Shown in pieces: positions 26,174 through 34,062 of a DNA stretch of 37,537 nt (position 1 is the first letter of the stretch; each line of letters opens with the position of its first letter). The notes beneath the pieces are model-generated. The model saw nothing but the letters and a program-made list of their open reading frames with translations, had not been told where the DNA came from and did not search any database. Source of the stretch: Chitinophaga pinensis (GTDB lineage Bacteria; Bacteroidota; Bacteroidia; Chitinophagales; UBA10324); assembly GCA_945892775.1 (NCBI GenBank), contig CAMDDP010000028.1, positions 1 to 37,537 on the forward strand, written 5' to 3'. Both the position numbers and the translations under genes were made by a program.

Positions 26174-27328
26174 ATGAAAAATAAAACATCACAATGCCTG
26201 CTGTTGTCAGTGGGCATTTTTTTTTATTTCAACACAACTGTTTTAGCTCAGAATAAATCAGATACTTTAAATTCTGAAGGCAAGTTTCATTTCAGCATTT
26301 ATAATTTAAATTATTTACGCGATTACGAGTACTTCTCTCCAATTCTTGAAGGATACACTTTATGTGGATCAATTGTTCAACCCGCTATAACATTTAATCC
26401 CTCTGCAAAAGTTTCATTTAGCGGTGGTGTTTTTATTCAACAAAACTTTGGGGATGATTCATTACGAATTCGCCCTACATTTTTACTAACCATCAGAAAT
26501 TCAACCAATGACCTTAGCTTTGGAAATTATCGCAATACGGAGGGACACCAACTAATTGAACCCTTATGGTTTTCTGATAATTTAATCACTGACAATATTG
26601 AAAATGGTTTTAATCTAAAACAAAAATTTAATCACATAGAATTAAACAACTGGATAGATTGGAATCGTTCAATTAAAAAGGGTTCGAAATTTCAGGAAAA
26701 AGTTTTTGGCGGAATAACTTCGAATATATTTCCATTAAAGAATTTCAATTCTATAATTATTATTCCACTACAAACTTGCATTGAACATACTGGCGGTCAA
26801 ATAAATGAACCCGATACATCCTTTTTTGTAACAACAGTTTTGAATGCCGATATAGGTATAAAATCAGTTATAAAAAATATAAAAACAAAAATACTTTTCA
26901 ATGAATTTAGTGTTGAAACTTATTATGTTTTTTACAAAGAATTTTCTCCAAATCCACACCTACAATTCACAAAGGGTAATGGCATATGGGCAAAAACCAC
27001 TTTAAAATCAAAGAATGGAATGGGAATTGAATTTGCCTTTTGGCAAGGAAACGATTTCATTTCGTCAAAAGGAAATGCATTAATGCAAAGCGTGTCATCA
27101 GTTTACCCTGATAACAATTATTCCGAAAAAAAAAGGAAGCTTCTGTTTTTTACATTGAAATTCGAAAAGGAAGTTGCTCAACATATTAACCTACTACTAT
27201 CAGCGGAGCCCTATTATGATTTAGGAAATAAACTATTAGAATATGGAATTCATTTCCATTTAAATTTCATATTAAACGAAGACCAGCATTTATTTAACAA
27301 GAATGAATTGAGAAAAATAAAAGAATAA
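26174..27328 (+). CDS. Unrecognised exported protein, probably outer-membrane beta-barrel, 384 aa
   Basis: I do not recognise a family. A signal peptide is clear (MKNKTSQCLLLSVGIFFYF ... VLAQ, cleaved near residue 26). The mature part alternates hydrophobic and polar residues in many strands of 9-12 residues, for example VSFSGGVFIQQNF and GIEFAFWQGND, with frequent aromatic ends; this is the pattern of an outer-membrane barrel. It starts 17 bases after the Calx-beta T9SS gene, so the two are probably made together, and this protein could be a partner or anchor for it (inference). A terminator-shaped hairpin lies in its signal-peptide codons. It ends 9 bases from the convergent CNNM/CorC-type gene. 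Confidence 0.7.
   Translation: MKNKTSQCLLLSVGIFFYFNTTVLAQNKSDTLNSEGKFHFSIYNLNYLRDYEYFSPILEGYTLCGSIVQPAITFNPSAKVSFSGGVFIQQNFGDDSLRIRPTFLLTIRNSTNDLSFGNYRNTEGHQLIEPLWFSDNLITDNIENGFNLKQKFNHIELNNWIDWNRSIKKGSKFQEKVFGGITSNIFPLKNFNSIIIIPLQTCIEHTGGQINEPDTSFFVTTVLNADIGIKSVIKNIKTKILFNEFSVETYYVFYKEFSPNPHLQFTKGNGIWAKTTLKSKNGMGIEFAFWQGNDFISSKGNALMQSVSSVYPDNNYSEKKRKLLFFTLKFEKEVAQHINLLLSAEPYYDLGNKLLEYGIHFHLNFILNEDQHLFNKNELRKIKE
26193..26225 (+). terminator. Terminator-shaped hairpin inside a coding region
   Basis: An 11-pair stem (26193-26203 with 26208-26218, including two adjacent G-U pairs) with a TTGT loop is followed by an unbroken run of nine T (26217-26225). It has the shape of an intrinsic terminator 37-69 bases after the stop of the Calx-beta gene, yet it lies in the signal-peptide codons of the next gene (codons 7-17). 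It may let only some transcripts continue. Confidence 0.5.
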
Positions 27329-27337
27329 AAAATAAAA

Positions 27338-28630
27338 TTATTTAGTGCTAATTTTAACAAGCACCTTATCCACTCTATGCCCATCCATATCCATTACTTC
27401 AAATTGAAATTTTTTAAACTCAAAACCGTCCGCTTCCTTAGGTATTTTTCCTAATTGATGCATCATAAATCCACCCACAGTAGTATAAGTTCCCGCATCA
27501 TCGTCTGAAATTTCTTCAAGTCCAATTAGTTCCACGCAACTATCAATTTGCATTAGCCCATCAATGAGCCAAGAACCATCCTTACGGCGAACGGCCATTT
27601 GCTCATCATCTGTTGCATCAGCAGGAAGGTCCCCTACAATTGACTCCATTATATCGTGTAACGAAACAATCCCTTCGAGCGAGCCATATTCATTTACTAT
27701 CAAGCCAGTATGCGAATGTGTTCTTTTAAAAGTTTCAAGCAATTCTAAAGCTGGCATTGTTTCAGGAAAAAAAACAGGCGGTTTAAGCAATGACCTTAAA
27801 TCGAGCTTTTTCTTTTCAGCAAGTTGAGCAAAAATATCTTTAATGAAAACCATTCCTAATACCTTGTCTAATTCCTTATCACAAACTGGAAAACTTGAAT
27901 GTCCACTTGAACTTAAATGTTTAAGAAGGTCCTCTTCTGGGATTTCAATATCCACCCAAATTATCTCACTTCTATGTGTCATCAATGAATTTACTTTTCT
28001 ATCGCCTATTCGAATAATGCCTCGCATCATATCCGATTCTTGTTTCTCTAAAATTCCATGTTGAGACCCCTGATCAATCATGTGATGCAATTCTTCTTCA
28101 GTTACTGTTTGTGTTACATTAGTTTTAATCATTAATATTTTCAAGACAATTTTAGTAGAGAATTGCAAAAACATAGCAATTGGTTTTGCTATCCATCCCA
28201 TTACCTGAATTATAGGTGCAAAAAACATTGCTACTTTTTCAGGGTAATTTATGCCAAGTGTTTTAGGAACTAATTCGCCTAATAATAAACTGAGGTAGGT
28301 AGTCAGTGATACAATAGTGGCAATTCCTAAAAAATCAGCATACTTTTGTAAAGATTCATATTGATGAAAAAACAACTTAAGATGGTCACCAATAGAAGCT
28401 CCACCATAAGTTGCCGCAATGAAGCTTATAAGTGTTATATAAATTTGAACAACCGATAAAAACTGCTGAGGTTTTTCCATTAACTTTAAAGCAACCTTAG
28501 CACCCCGTCGCCCTTGCTTTGCTGATTTTTCTAGTCGTGCCTTGCGAGAAGATATCAATGCAATTTCGGCTAAAACAAATGCGCCACTTATACTAATAAG
28601 AAATATGACTAATAATAATTCGGATATCAA
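27338..28630 (-). CDS. CNNM/CorC-type membrane protein (DUF21, CBS pair, CorC_HlyC)
   Basis: The domains run in the family order: DUF21 membrane region (about 1-180) with about three to four helices and ISGAFVLAEIALISSRKARL at the N-terminus; two CBS motifs (about 200-320) holding RSEIIWVDIEIPEEDLL and GLIVNEYGSLEGIVSLHDI; then a CorC_HlyC domain (about 345-428) with DGSWLIDGLMQID and TVGGFMMHQLGKIP. Such proteins are tied to magnesium or cobalt efflux, although many are labelled hemolysin. The start must be TTG at 28630: the codon just upstream is TAA, and the next Met lies far inside the DUF21 region. It follows the two tRNA genes on the same strand. Confidence 0.9.
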   Translation of the reverse strand: MISELLLVIFLISISGAFVLAEIALISSRKARLEKSAKQGRRGAKVALKLMEKPQQFLSVVQIYITLISFIAATYGGASIGDHLKLFFHQYESLQKYADFLGIATIVSLTTYLSLLLGELVPKTLGINYPEKVAMFFAPIIQVMGWIAKPIAMFLQFSTKIVLKILMIKTNVTQTVTEEELHHMIDQGSQHGILEKQESDMMRGIIRIGDRKVNSLMTHRSEIIWVDIEIPEEDLLKHLSSSGHSSFPVCDKELDKVLGMVFIKDIFAQLAEKKKLDLRSLLKPPVFFPETMPALELLETFKRTHSHTGLIVNEYGSLEGIVSLHDIMESIVGDLPADATDDEQMAVRRKDGSWLIDGLMQIDSCVELIGLEEISDDDAGTYTTVGGFMMHQLGKIPKEADGFEFKKFQFEVMDMDGHRVDKVLVKISTK

Positions 28631-28719
28631 TTATTCTTTTTTACAAAAATACTCAAACAAAAAATCATTGTGTGAAAATGATACTAACCATTTAAATAAA
28701 CAATACAACCTATTATATG

Positions 28720-28805
28720 TGCCCGGGGCGGGAATCGAACCCGCACCGCCGTTTCGAGCGACAGGATTTTAAGTCCTGCGTGTCTACCAGTTCCACCACC
28801 CGGGC
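28720..28805 (-). tRNA. tRNA-Leu(UAA)
   Basis: The 86-base gene folds into a class II cloverleaf. The acceptor stem GCCCGGG pairs with CCCGGGC, the anticodon stem CAGGA pairs with TCCTG around CTTAAAA (anticodon TAA at 28771-28769), there is a long variable arm, and the T arm has GGTTCGATTCC. The discriminator is A, as required for leucine. CCA is not encoded (CAT follows). It lies 112 bases downstream of tRNA-Gly on the same strand. Confidence 0.97.
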
Positions 28806-28917
28806 GCTTCACTTTCGTGAAAATAATCTGTGGAAATATTACTTACTATTATCAAAAAATAATTGCAATAAAAAAAATCTAAAAATTATTTATCATTAAC
28901 AAATAACTTTAAAAATG

Positions 28918-28990
<73 letters not shown>

Positions 28991-29020
28991 TTTTGCAATC
29001 AATTATCTTTTATTGCGCCG

Positions 29021-29041
29021 CAAATATAGAGTTTGACTCTA
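29021..29041 (-). promoter_or_regulatory. Probable tRNA-Gly promoter -7 element with an adjoining inverted repeat
   Basis: The minus strand reads TATATTTG at 29028-29021, a full match to TAnnTTTG, 31 bases before the tRNA 5' end. No exact TTG is found upstream; TTA lies at about 20 bases. A perfect inverted repeat TAGAGT-TTG-ACTCTA (29027-29041) touches the -7 element and could be an operator or a weak RNA hairpin. Confidence 0.4.
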
Positions 29042-29068
29042 AAAATCATAACGAAGAAAAAAGATTTT

Positions 29069-31672
29069 TTATTCTTCAAGACTTTTCTTTAACTCATGCA
29101 ACTTTAACAATGCTTCTACAGGGGTTAAAGTATTTATTTCTATTTGCTCTATTTGCTCTTTTAATTTTTTAAGTTGTGGATTTGCTCCTCCAAAAATACT
29201 TAATTGTATTTCTTTAGGCTTTATTTGTCTGGTAATTTTATTTAAATCACTGCCAATTGATTTTGATTCCATTTGAGACAATATATCATTGGCACGCTCT
29301 ACAACTGATATTGGAATACCTGCAATTTTTGCCACGTGAATTCCAAATGAATGTTGGCTCCCACCCTCCACTAATTTTCGAAGAAAAATAATTTTGTTAC
29401 CACTCTCACGAATCGCTACATTAAAATTTCTTATCCGTTGAAATTTATTTTCTAATTCATTTAACTCATGATAGTGCGTGGCAAAAAGTGTTTTCGGCTT
29501 CCCTTTTGAATTAGTATGGAGGTATTCAGCAATCGCCCATGCTATGCTAATGCCATCAAAAGTACTTGTGCCCCTTCCTATTTCATCAAGTAAAATCAAA
29601 CTGCGTTCACTTATATTGTTTAGAATACTTGCAGTCTCACTCATTTCAACCATAAAAGTTGATTCTCCTGAAGAAATATTATCCGATGCGCCAACTCGGG
29701 TAAATATTTTATCTACCATTCCTATTTGTGCTGAAGAAGCTGGTACAAAACACCCCATTTGCGCCATCAAAACAATTAAAGCAGTTTGACGGATTAAAGC
29801 CGATTTACCAGCCATATTTGGTCCGGTAATAATGATAATTTGCTGTGATTCGTTATCGAGAAAAATATCATTCGGAACATACGGTTCACCCAATGGTAGC
29901 TGCTGCTCAATAACAGGATGCCTACCCTCTTTTATATCAATTACAAAACTGTCATCGAGTTGAGGTTTATGGTAATTATGTTTTAATGAAAGTGTTGCAA
30001 ACGACTGCAAGCAATCCAATCGGGCAAGTACAGATGCATTTAACTGAATCACCTGCACATAATCATTTAGTTCGTTTACTAATTCAGAAAAAAGTTGTTG
30101 TTCGAGTTGTAAAATTTTTTCTTCCGCCCCCAAAATTTTTTCTTCATACTCTTTCAATGCTGGAGTTACATATCGTTCAGCACTTACTAAAGTTTGCTTG
30201 CGAATCCAATCCAATGGAACGCGACTCTTATGTGTATTGGTCACCTCTAAATAATATCCATGAATATTATTGAAGCCAATTTTTAAAGAAGTGATTCCTG
30301 TTTTTTCAATTTCATCTTTTTGAATTTGAAGTAAATATTCTTTGCCGGAATAAGCAAGATTCCTGTATTCATCCAAATCAATCGAAACACCATTTTTTAT
30401 TGCACCTCCTTTTTGAATAATTGCAGGGGCTTCCTCTTGTAATGTTTTTTCAATTCTCTCTCTGATGTAATGGCAAGGATTTAATTGACCTGAAATATTC
30501 AACAATGCTTTATGCGATTGAAAATCATTAATCAATTTCTCTACCGCAACCAATGCCCTTCTTAATTGAATAACTTCTCTAGGATTTATTTTCCCCAATG
30601 GAACACGTGCAATTAAACGTTCCAAATCTCCAGCCTGTTTTAATCCAGCCTGTAATTGCCTGCACAATTCACTTTCACGAATGAATAATTCAACCATCTC
30701 CAATCGCTCTTCAATCTGTTGTCGATCTTTTAATGGAAGAACCACCCACTTGCGCATCATACGAGAACCCATAGGACTCAACGTGTGATCCATTATCTGT
30801 AACAATGACTTTCCATTTTCGTGTTGACATTGCAACAATTCCAAATTGCGAATGGTAAAACGATCTAACCACACATAATTTTCTTCTTCTATTCTTGCAA
30901 TGAAAGTGATGTGCCCAATATTTGGGTGCTCGGTATCGGATAAATATTGTAGAGCAGCACCACAAGCAATAATTGCAGGTTTCATTTCATCAATTCCAAA
31001 ACCCTTTAACGACTGAACCTGAAAATGCCGCTGTAATAATTCATTTGTATAATCGAATTGAAAAATCCAATCTTCAATTGCGTAGGTGTAAAATCGTGAG
31101 CCAAATTGGGTAGAAAAATCTTTTTTATATGACTTACTAAAAATAACTTCACTTGGCTTTAAACTCTGCAACATTTTATCTGCATATTCTGCATTTCCTT
31201 GGGCAGCATAAAACTCTCCTGTACTAATATCTAAAAAAGCCAAGCCAAAAAACTGTCCGTCAAAATGAATAGCACATAAAAAATTATTTGCACGATGATC
31301 CAGTAATTTTTCATTATCTGTTACACCGGGTGTAATCATTTCAGTCACCCCTCTTCGAACAATAGCTTTTGTTAACTTAGGATCTTCTAATTGATCACAT
31401 ATTGCCACCCGATATCCAGCCCTAACTAATTTTGGCAAATAATTATCAAGTGAATGATATGGAAAGCCTGCCAACTCAACAAACGATGCTGATCCATTTG
31501 CCCTTCTTGTTAACACAATACCCAAAACTTTTGAAGTGGTTATAGCGTCCTGTTCAAATGTTTCATAAAAATCTCCAACCCTAAACAATAAGATAGCATC
31601 AGGATATTTTCCTTTTATCTTATTGTACTGTGCCATTAATGGCGTTTCTTTTATTTCTTTAACCTTGTTCAA
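29069..31672 (-). CDS. mutS: DNA mismatch repair protein MutS
   Basis: MutS finds mismatches and uses ATP to start repair. The 867 residues hold the mismatch-contact FYE (Phe35 and Glu37 in GDFYETFE), connector and lever regions, and the ATPase: Walker A GPNMAGKSAL (617-626), signature STFMVEMSE (671-679), Walker B ILLDEIGRGTSTFDG (693-707), and the ATHYHEL switch (731-737). The start is TTG at 31672: it adds a KETPLM-type leader found in other Bacteroidota MutS proteins, whereas the ATG 12 codons later would cut it. It is divergent from the SpoU methyltransferase gene by 49 bases and followed by two tRNA genes. Confidence 0.96.
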   Translation of the reverse strand: MNKVKEIKETPLMAQYNKIKGKYPDAILLFRVGDFYETFEQDAITTSKVLGIVLTRRANGSASFVELAGFPYHSLDNYLPKLVRAGYRVAICDQLEDPKLTKAIVRRGVTEMITPGVTDNEKLLDHRANNFLCAIHFDGQFFGLAFLDISTGEFYAAQGNAEYADKMLQSLKPSEVIFSKSYKKDFSTQFGSRFYTYAIEDWIFQFDYTNELLQRHFQVQSLKGFGIDEMKPAIIACGAALQYLSDTEHPNIGHITFIARIEEENYVWLDRFTIRNLELLQCQHENGKSLLQIMDHTLSPMGSRMMRKWVVLPLKDRQQIEERLEMVELFIRESELCRQLQAGLKQAGDLERLIARVPLGKINPREVIQLRRALVAVEKLINDFQSHKALLNISGQLNPCHYIRERIEKTLQEEAPAIIQKGGAIKNGVSIDLDEYRNLAYSGKEYLLQIQKDEIEKTGITSLKIGFNNIHGYYLEVTNTHKSRVPLDWIRKQTLVSAERYVTPALKEYEEKILGAEEKILQLEQQLFSELVNELNDYVQVIQLNASVLARLDCLQSFATLSLKHNYHKPQLDDSFVIDIKEGRHPVIEQQLPLGEPYVPNDIFLDNESQQIIIITGPNMAGKSALIRQTALIVLMAQMGCFVPASSAQIGMVDKIFTRVGASDNISSGESTFMVEMSETASILNNISERSLILLDEIGRGTSTFDGISIAWAIAEYLHTNSKGKPKTLFATHYHELNELENKFQRIRNFNVAIRESGNKIIFLRKLVEGGSQHSFGIHVAKIAGIPISVVERANDILSQMESKSIGSDLNKITRQIKPKEIQLSIFGGANPQLKKLKEQIEQIEINTLTPVEALLKLHELKKSLEE

Positions 31673-31721
31673 TTTGAATCACTAAATATGCAGGCAAAAT
31701 AAAACACCGAAATTAAAATTC

Positions 31722-32252
31722 ATGAGAAAAATATTAAATGAAGAATTAGGCCGTCATTCAATAGAAGAATTTAGAAAAAAGAAAAAGCTAAATGTGGCAG
31801 TTGTATTAGACAATATTCGAAGTGCACATAATGTAGGAAGCGTTTTTAGAACTTGTGACGCTTTTGCCATTAAAGCAATTCATTGTTGTGGAATAACTAG
31901 TGTTCCCCCTAATCGAGATTTATTGAAAACATCATTGGGTTCACAAGATTCTCTTGAATGGAAACATTTTGAAACCACATTAGATTCAATTATGGAATTT
32001 AAAAAAACAGGGTACAAAATTATAGGAATTGAACAAATCGATAATAGTATTATGCTAAATAGTTTTCAGTTTAATAAAATTGAAAAAATAGCTTTTGTAT
32101 TTGGAAATGAAGTACATGGATTGAGTGAAAACATTTTAAACCAACTAGATTCAGCAATAGAAATTCCACAATTCGGAACAAAACATTCATTTAACATTTC
32201 TATATCTGCTGGAATAGTGCTTTGGGATTATTTTACAAAAACACAAGTTTAA
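31722..32252 (+). CDS. SpoU/TrmH-family RNA 2'-O-methyltransferase, 176 aa
   Basis: The three SPOUT motifs are present: motif 1 NIRSAHNVGSVFRTCDAF (31-48), with the Asn and Arg that take part in catalysis; motif 2 FVFGNEVHGLSENIL, holding the conserved Glu; and motif 3 EIPQFGTKHSFNISISAGI, holding the Ser/Asn pair of the knot. It uses S-adenosylmethionine to methylate a ribose in tRNA or rRNA. The short length without an N-terminal substrate-binding domain resembles TrmH- or TrmL-like enzymes. The target cannot be decided. It is convergent with the OmpA gene across a strong terminator. Confidence 0.92.
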   Translation: MRKILNEELGRHSIEEFRKKKKLNVAVVLDNIRSAHNVGSVFRTCDAFAIKAIHCCGITSVPPNRDLLKTSLGSQDSLEWKHFETTLDSIMEFKKTGYKIIGIEQIDNSIMLNSFQFNKIEKIAFVFGNEVHGLSENILNQLDSAIEIPQFGTKHSFNISISAGIVLWDYFTKTQV

Positions 32253-32282
32253 TAATATAAATACACACCAATAAATTATAAA

Positions 32283-32318
32283 AAAGAAGGGCGATTCGAA
32301 AACGAATCGCCCTTCTTT
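32283..32318. terminator. Strong bidirectional intrinsic terminator
   Basis: A perfect 16-base inverted repeat (32283-32298 and 32303-32318) with loop AAAA lies between the convergent SpoU methyltransferase and OmpA genes. On the minus strand the stem ends in a T-rich run (CTTCTTTTTT), the better side, so it mainly serves the OmpA gene. The plus side ends in CTTCTTT. Confidence 0.88.
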
Positions 32319-32338
32319 AAAGATTTAAATTATTTTGT

Positions 32339-33937
32339 TTACTTGCTTATTTCAACATCAACACGACGGTTAACATTGTAATCAGATTTCAACAATGGAG
32401 ATTTTTTACCTTGTGATGAAGTAGAAATCCTTTCGCCATCAATCCCATAGTATTTCACTAAAAAACCTTTAACGGCATTTGCGCGATTCATACCAAGGTT
32501 ATTATTATACCCTTCAGAACCTCTCTCGTCACAATTACCAATAACATTTATTTTAACGCTCGCGTTACCTTTCATGTATTTAGCCAATTCACTTAATTCA
32601 GGATAGTACATTCCTTTTACTTCACTCTTGTTTAAATCAAAATAAATTGTTGGAGTTATGAACCCTGCTGTAGAAGCAGTTGTAAAATCTTGTTTAATTG
32701 TTTTACCTTGATAATTCACTAATGCACCAGACTTTGAATTTGGTTCTTTATCGTTCACATCAGCAACTCCATCACCATCAGCATCATTGGGTTTGCCATC
32801 AGCATCAACTGTAGCCCCTTTTGGTGAGAACAAATCTGAATCTTTTGAATCAGCAACGCCGTCTCCATCAACATCCATACTAACACCAGAACCATCTACC
32901 TTGTTTCCTGAAGTAGTATTTGGCTCTTTATCAAAAATATCTGCTACACCGTCATTATCAGAATCAGTTGTCATTTTTCTCATTTTGTCAGCAAGCAATT
33001 GATATTCATCGTACATTGTTTCTGTTGGATCCATCCATTCAATGTAATCTTTGTTTTCATCTTTACCTACTATTTTATAAGTCAATGCCAATGAAGTTAA
33101 CATCCATTTGTCATTAGCTTTTTTAACTACATTATTTAAATCATGTACATAGCCATCTAATTTATCGGTAATTACGTAATGCATATCATTTTGAATTCCT
33201 ATGTCAAATGATCTTGAAATTTTATACTTAACACCAAATGATAATGGCATATCGACTTCAATAACTTTTCCTGAATACCCACGAAGGTATCCTCCTATTT
33301 GGCTGTTATTTGTTTTTCCAATATAGAAGAGACTGTCATAAGCTTCGCCATCTCCAATTGAACCATTTAACCCTGCACCAGGCGTCAAATTATCACCAGG
33401 AAGATCAAATATTTTTGAATCAAAATGAAGCATACCAATACCAAATGCTGTGTAAAATCCAACCTTACGACTACTCTTAGGTTTTTGGTTAGCTTTCTTC
33501 AAACTCATTGCTAAATTTGATAAATTAACGTACATATTCAAGCCATAATTAAGAACATTGGTTTCGAAATAAACGGGTGCAGGAAATCCAAGTTTTTGGT
33601 AAATATTTTCATCTTCTTTAGAAGTTGAATCAACATTAGAAATACCTAGTAGTTTTCCGTAATTTAAATTAGCCTGTATACCAAAAACACTACTAAACAT
33701 TTGATTTAATGAAAGGCCAAATCCTGGCTTCCATTCAGATTTTCCACCAGTAGAAACACGGGCAAAATCAAAAGTTCTAATATCCGTATAAGCACTAGTA
33801 ATTCCTCCTCTTAAAGTAACAGAGGTTCCCTTATAGTATTTCTTAGGGTCTTGCATCATTTGCGCCTTAACTGGTGCGCAGTAAGATAACACAAGAAAAA
33901 AGAGTGCCGATGCAAGAAACAATTTTGTTGATTTCAT
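32339..33937 (-). CDS. OmpA-family outer-membrane protein with calcium-type repeats, 532 aa
   Basis: Signal peptide (1-25, ending near VKAQ), then a region of about 290 residues rich in alternating strands, as expected for a barrel. Three acidic thrombospondin-type-3-like repeats follow (about 325-402: DSDNDGVADIFD, DVDGDGVADSKD, DADGDGVADVND), which should bind calcium. A C-terminal OmpA domain (about 426-532) has TIYFDLNKSEV, GNCDERGSEGYN and LGMNRANAVKGFL, which should bind peptidoglycan. It probably ties the outer membrane to the wall. A promoter with near-consensus boxes and a hairpin at the likely 5' end of the mRNA stand upstream. Confidence 0.92.
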   Translation of the reverse strand: MKSTKLFLASALFFLVLSYCAPVKAQMMQDPKKYYKGTSVTLRGGITSAYTDIRTFDFARVSTGGKSEWKPGFGLSLNQMFSSVFGIQANLNYGKLLGISNVDSTSKEDENIYQKLGFPAPVYFETNVLNYGLNMYVNLSNLAMSLKKANQKPKSSRKVGFYTAFGIGMLHFDSKIFDLPGDNLTPGAGLNGSIGDGEAYDSLFYIGKTNNSQIGGYLRGYSGKVIEVDMPLSFGVKYKISRSFDIGIQNDMHYVITDKLDGYVHDLNNVVKKANDKWMLTSLALTYKIVGKDENKDYIEWMDPTETMYDEYQLLADKMRKMTTDSDNDGVADIFDKEPNTTSGNKVDGSGVSMDVDGDGVADSKDSDLFSPKGATVDADGKPNDADGDGVADVNDKEPNSKSGALVNYQGKTIKQDFTTASTAGFITPTIYFDLNKSEVKGMYYPELSELAKYMKGNASVKINVIGNCDERGSEGYNNNLGMNRANAVKGFLVKYYGIDGERISTSSQGKKSPLLKSDYNVNRRVDVEISK

Positions 33938-33981
33938 AATTTTTATTTTGATGTTTAAAGGTGGTTTTTTTTAAACCGGTG

Positions 33982-34010
33982 TAAAGATAATCAGAAAGAA
34001 TAAAAAACAA
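33982..34010 (-). promoter_or_regulatory. Probable promoter of the OmpA gene
   Basis: The minus strand has TTG at 34010-34008, then exactly 18 bases, then TATCTTTA at 33989-33982. This is the best TTG / TAnnTTTG match in the window. The expected start of transcription is near 33977-33975, where a small stem (GGTTT/AAACC, 33977-33963) would form the 5' end of the mRNA. The leader is about 40 bases. Confidence 0.55.
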
Positions 34011-34062
34011 CCATTTTCAAAATAAATTAAAACATTCGATTGTTAATTGTCTTAATGTGTTT

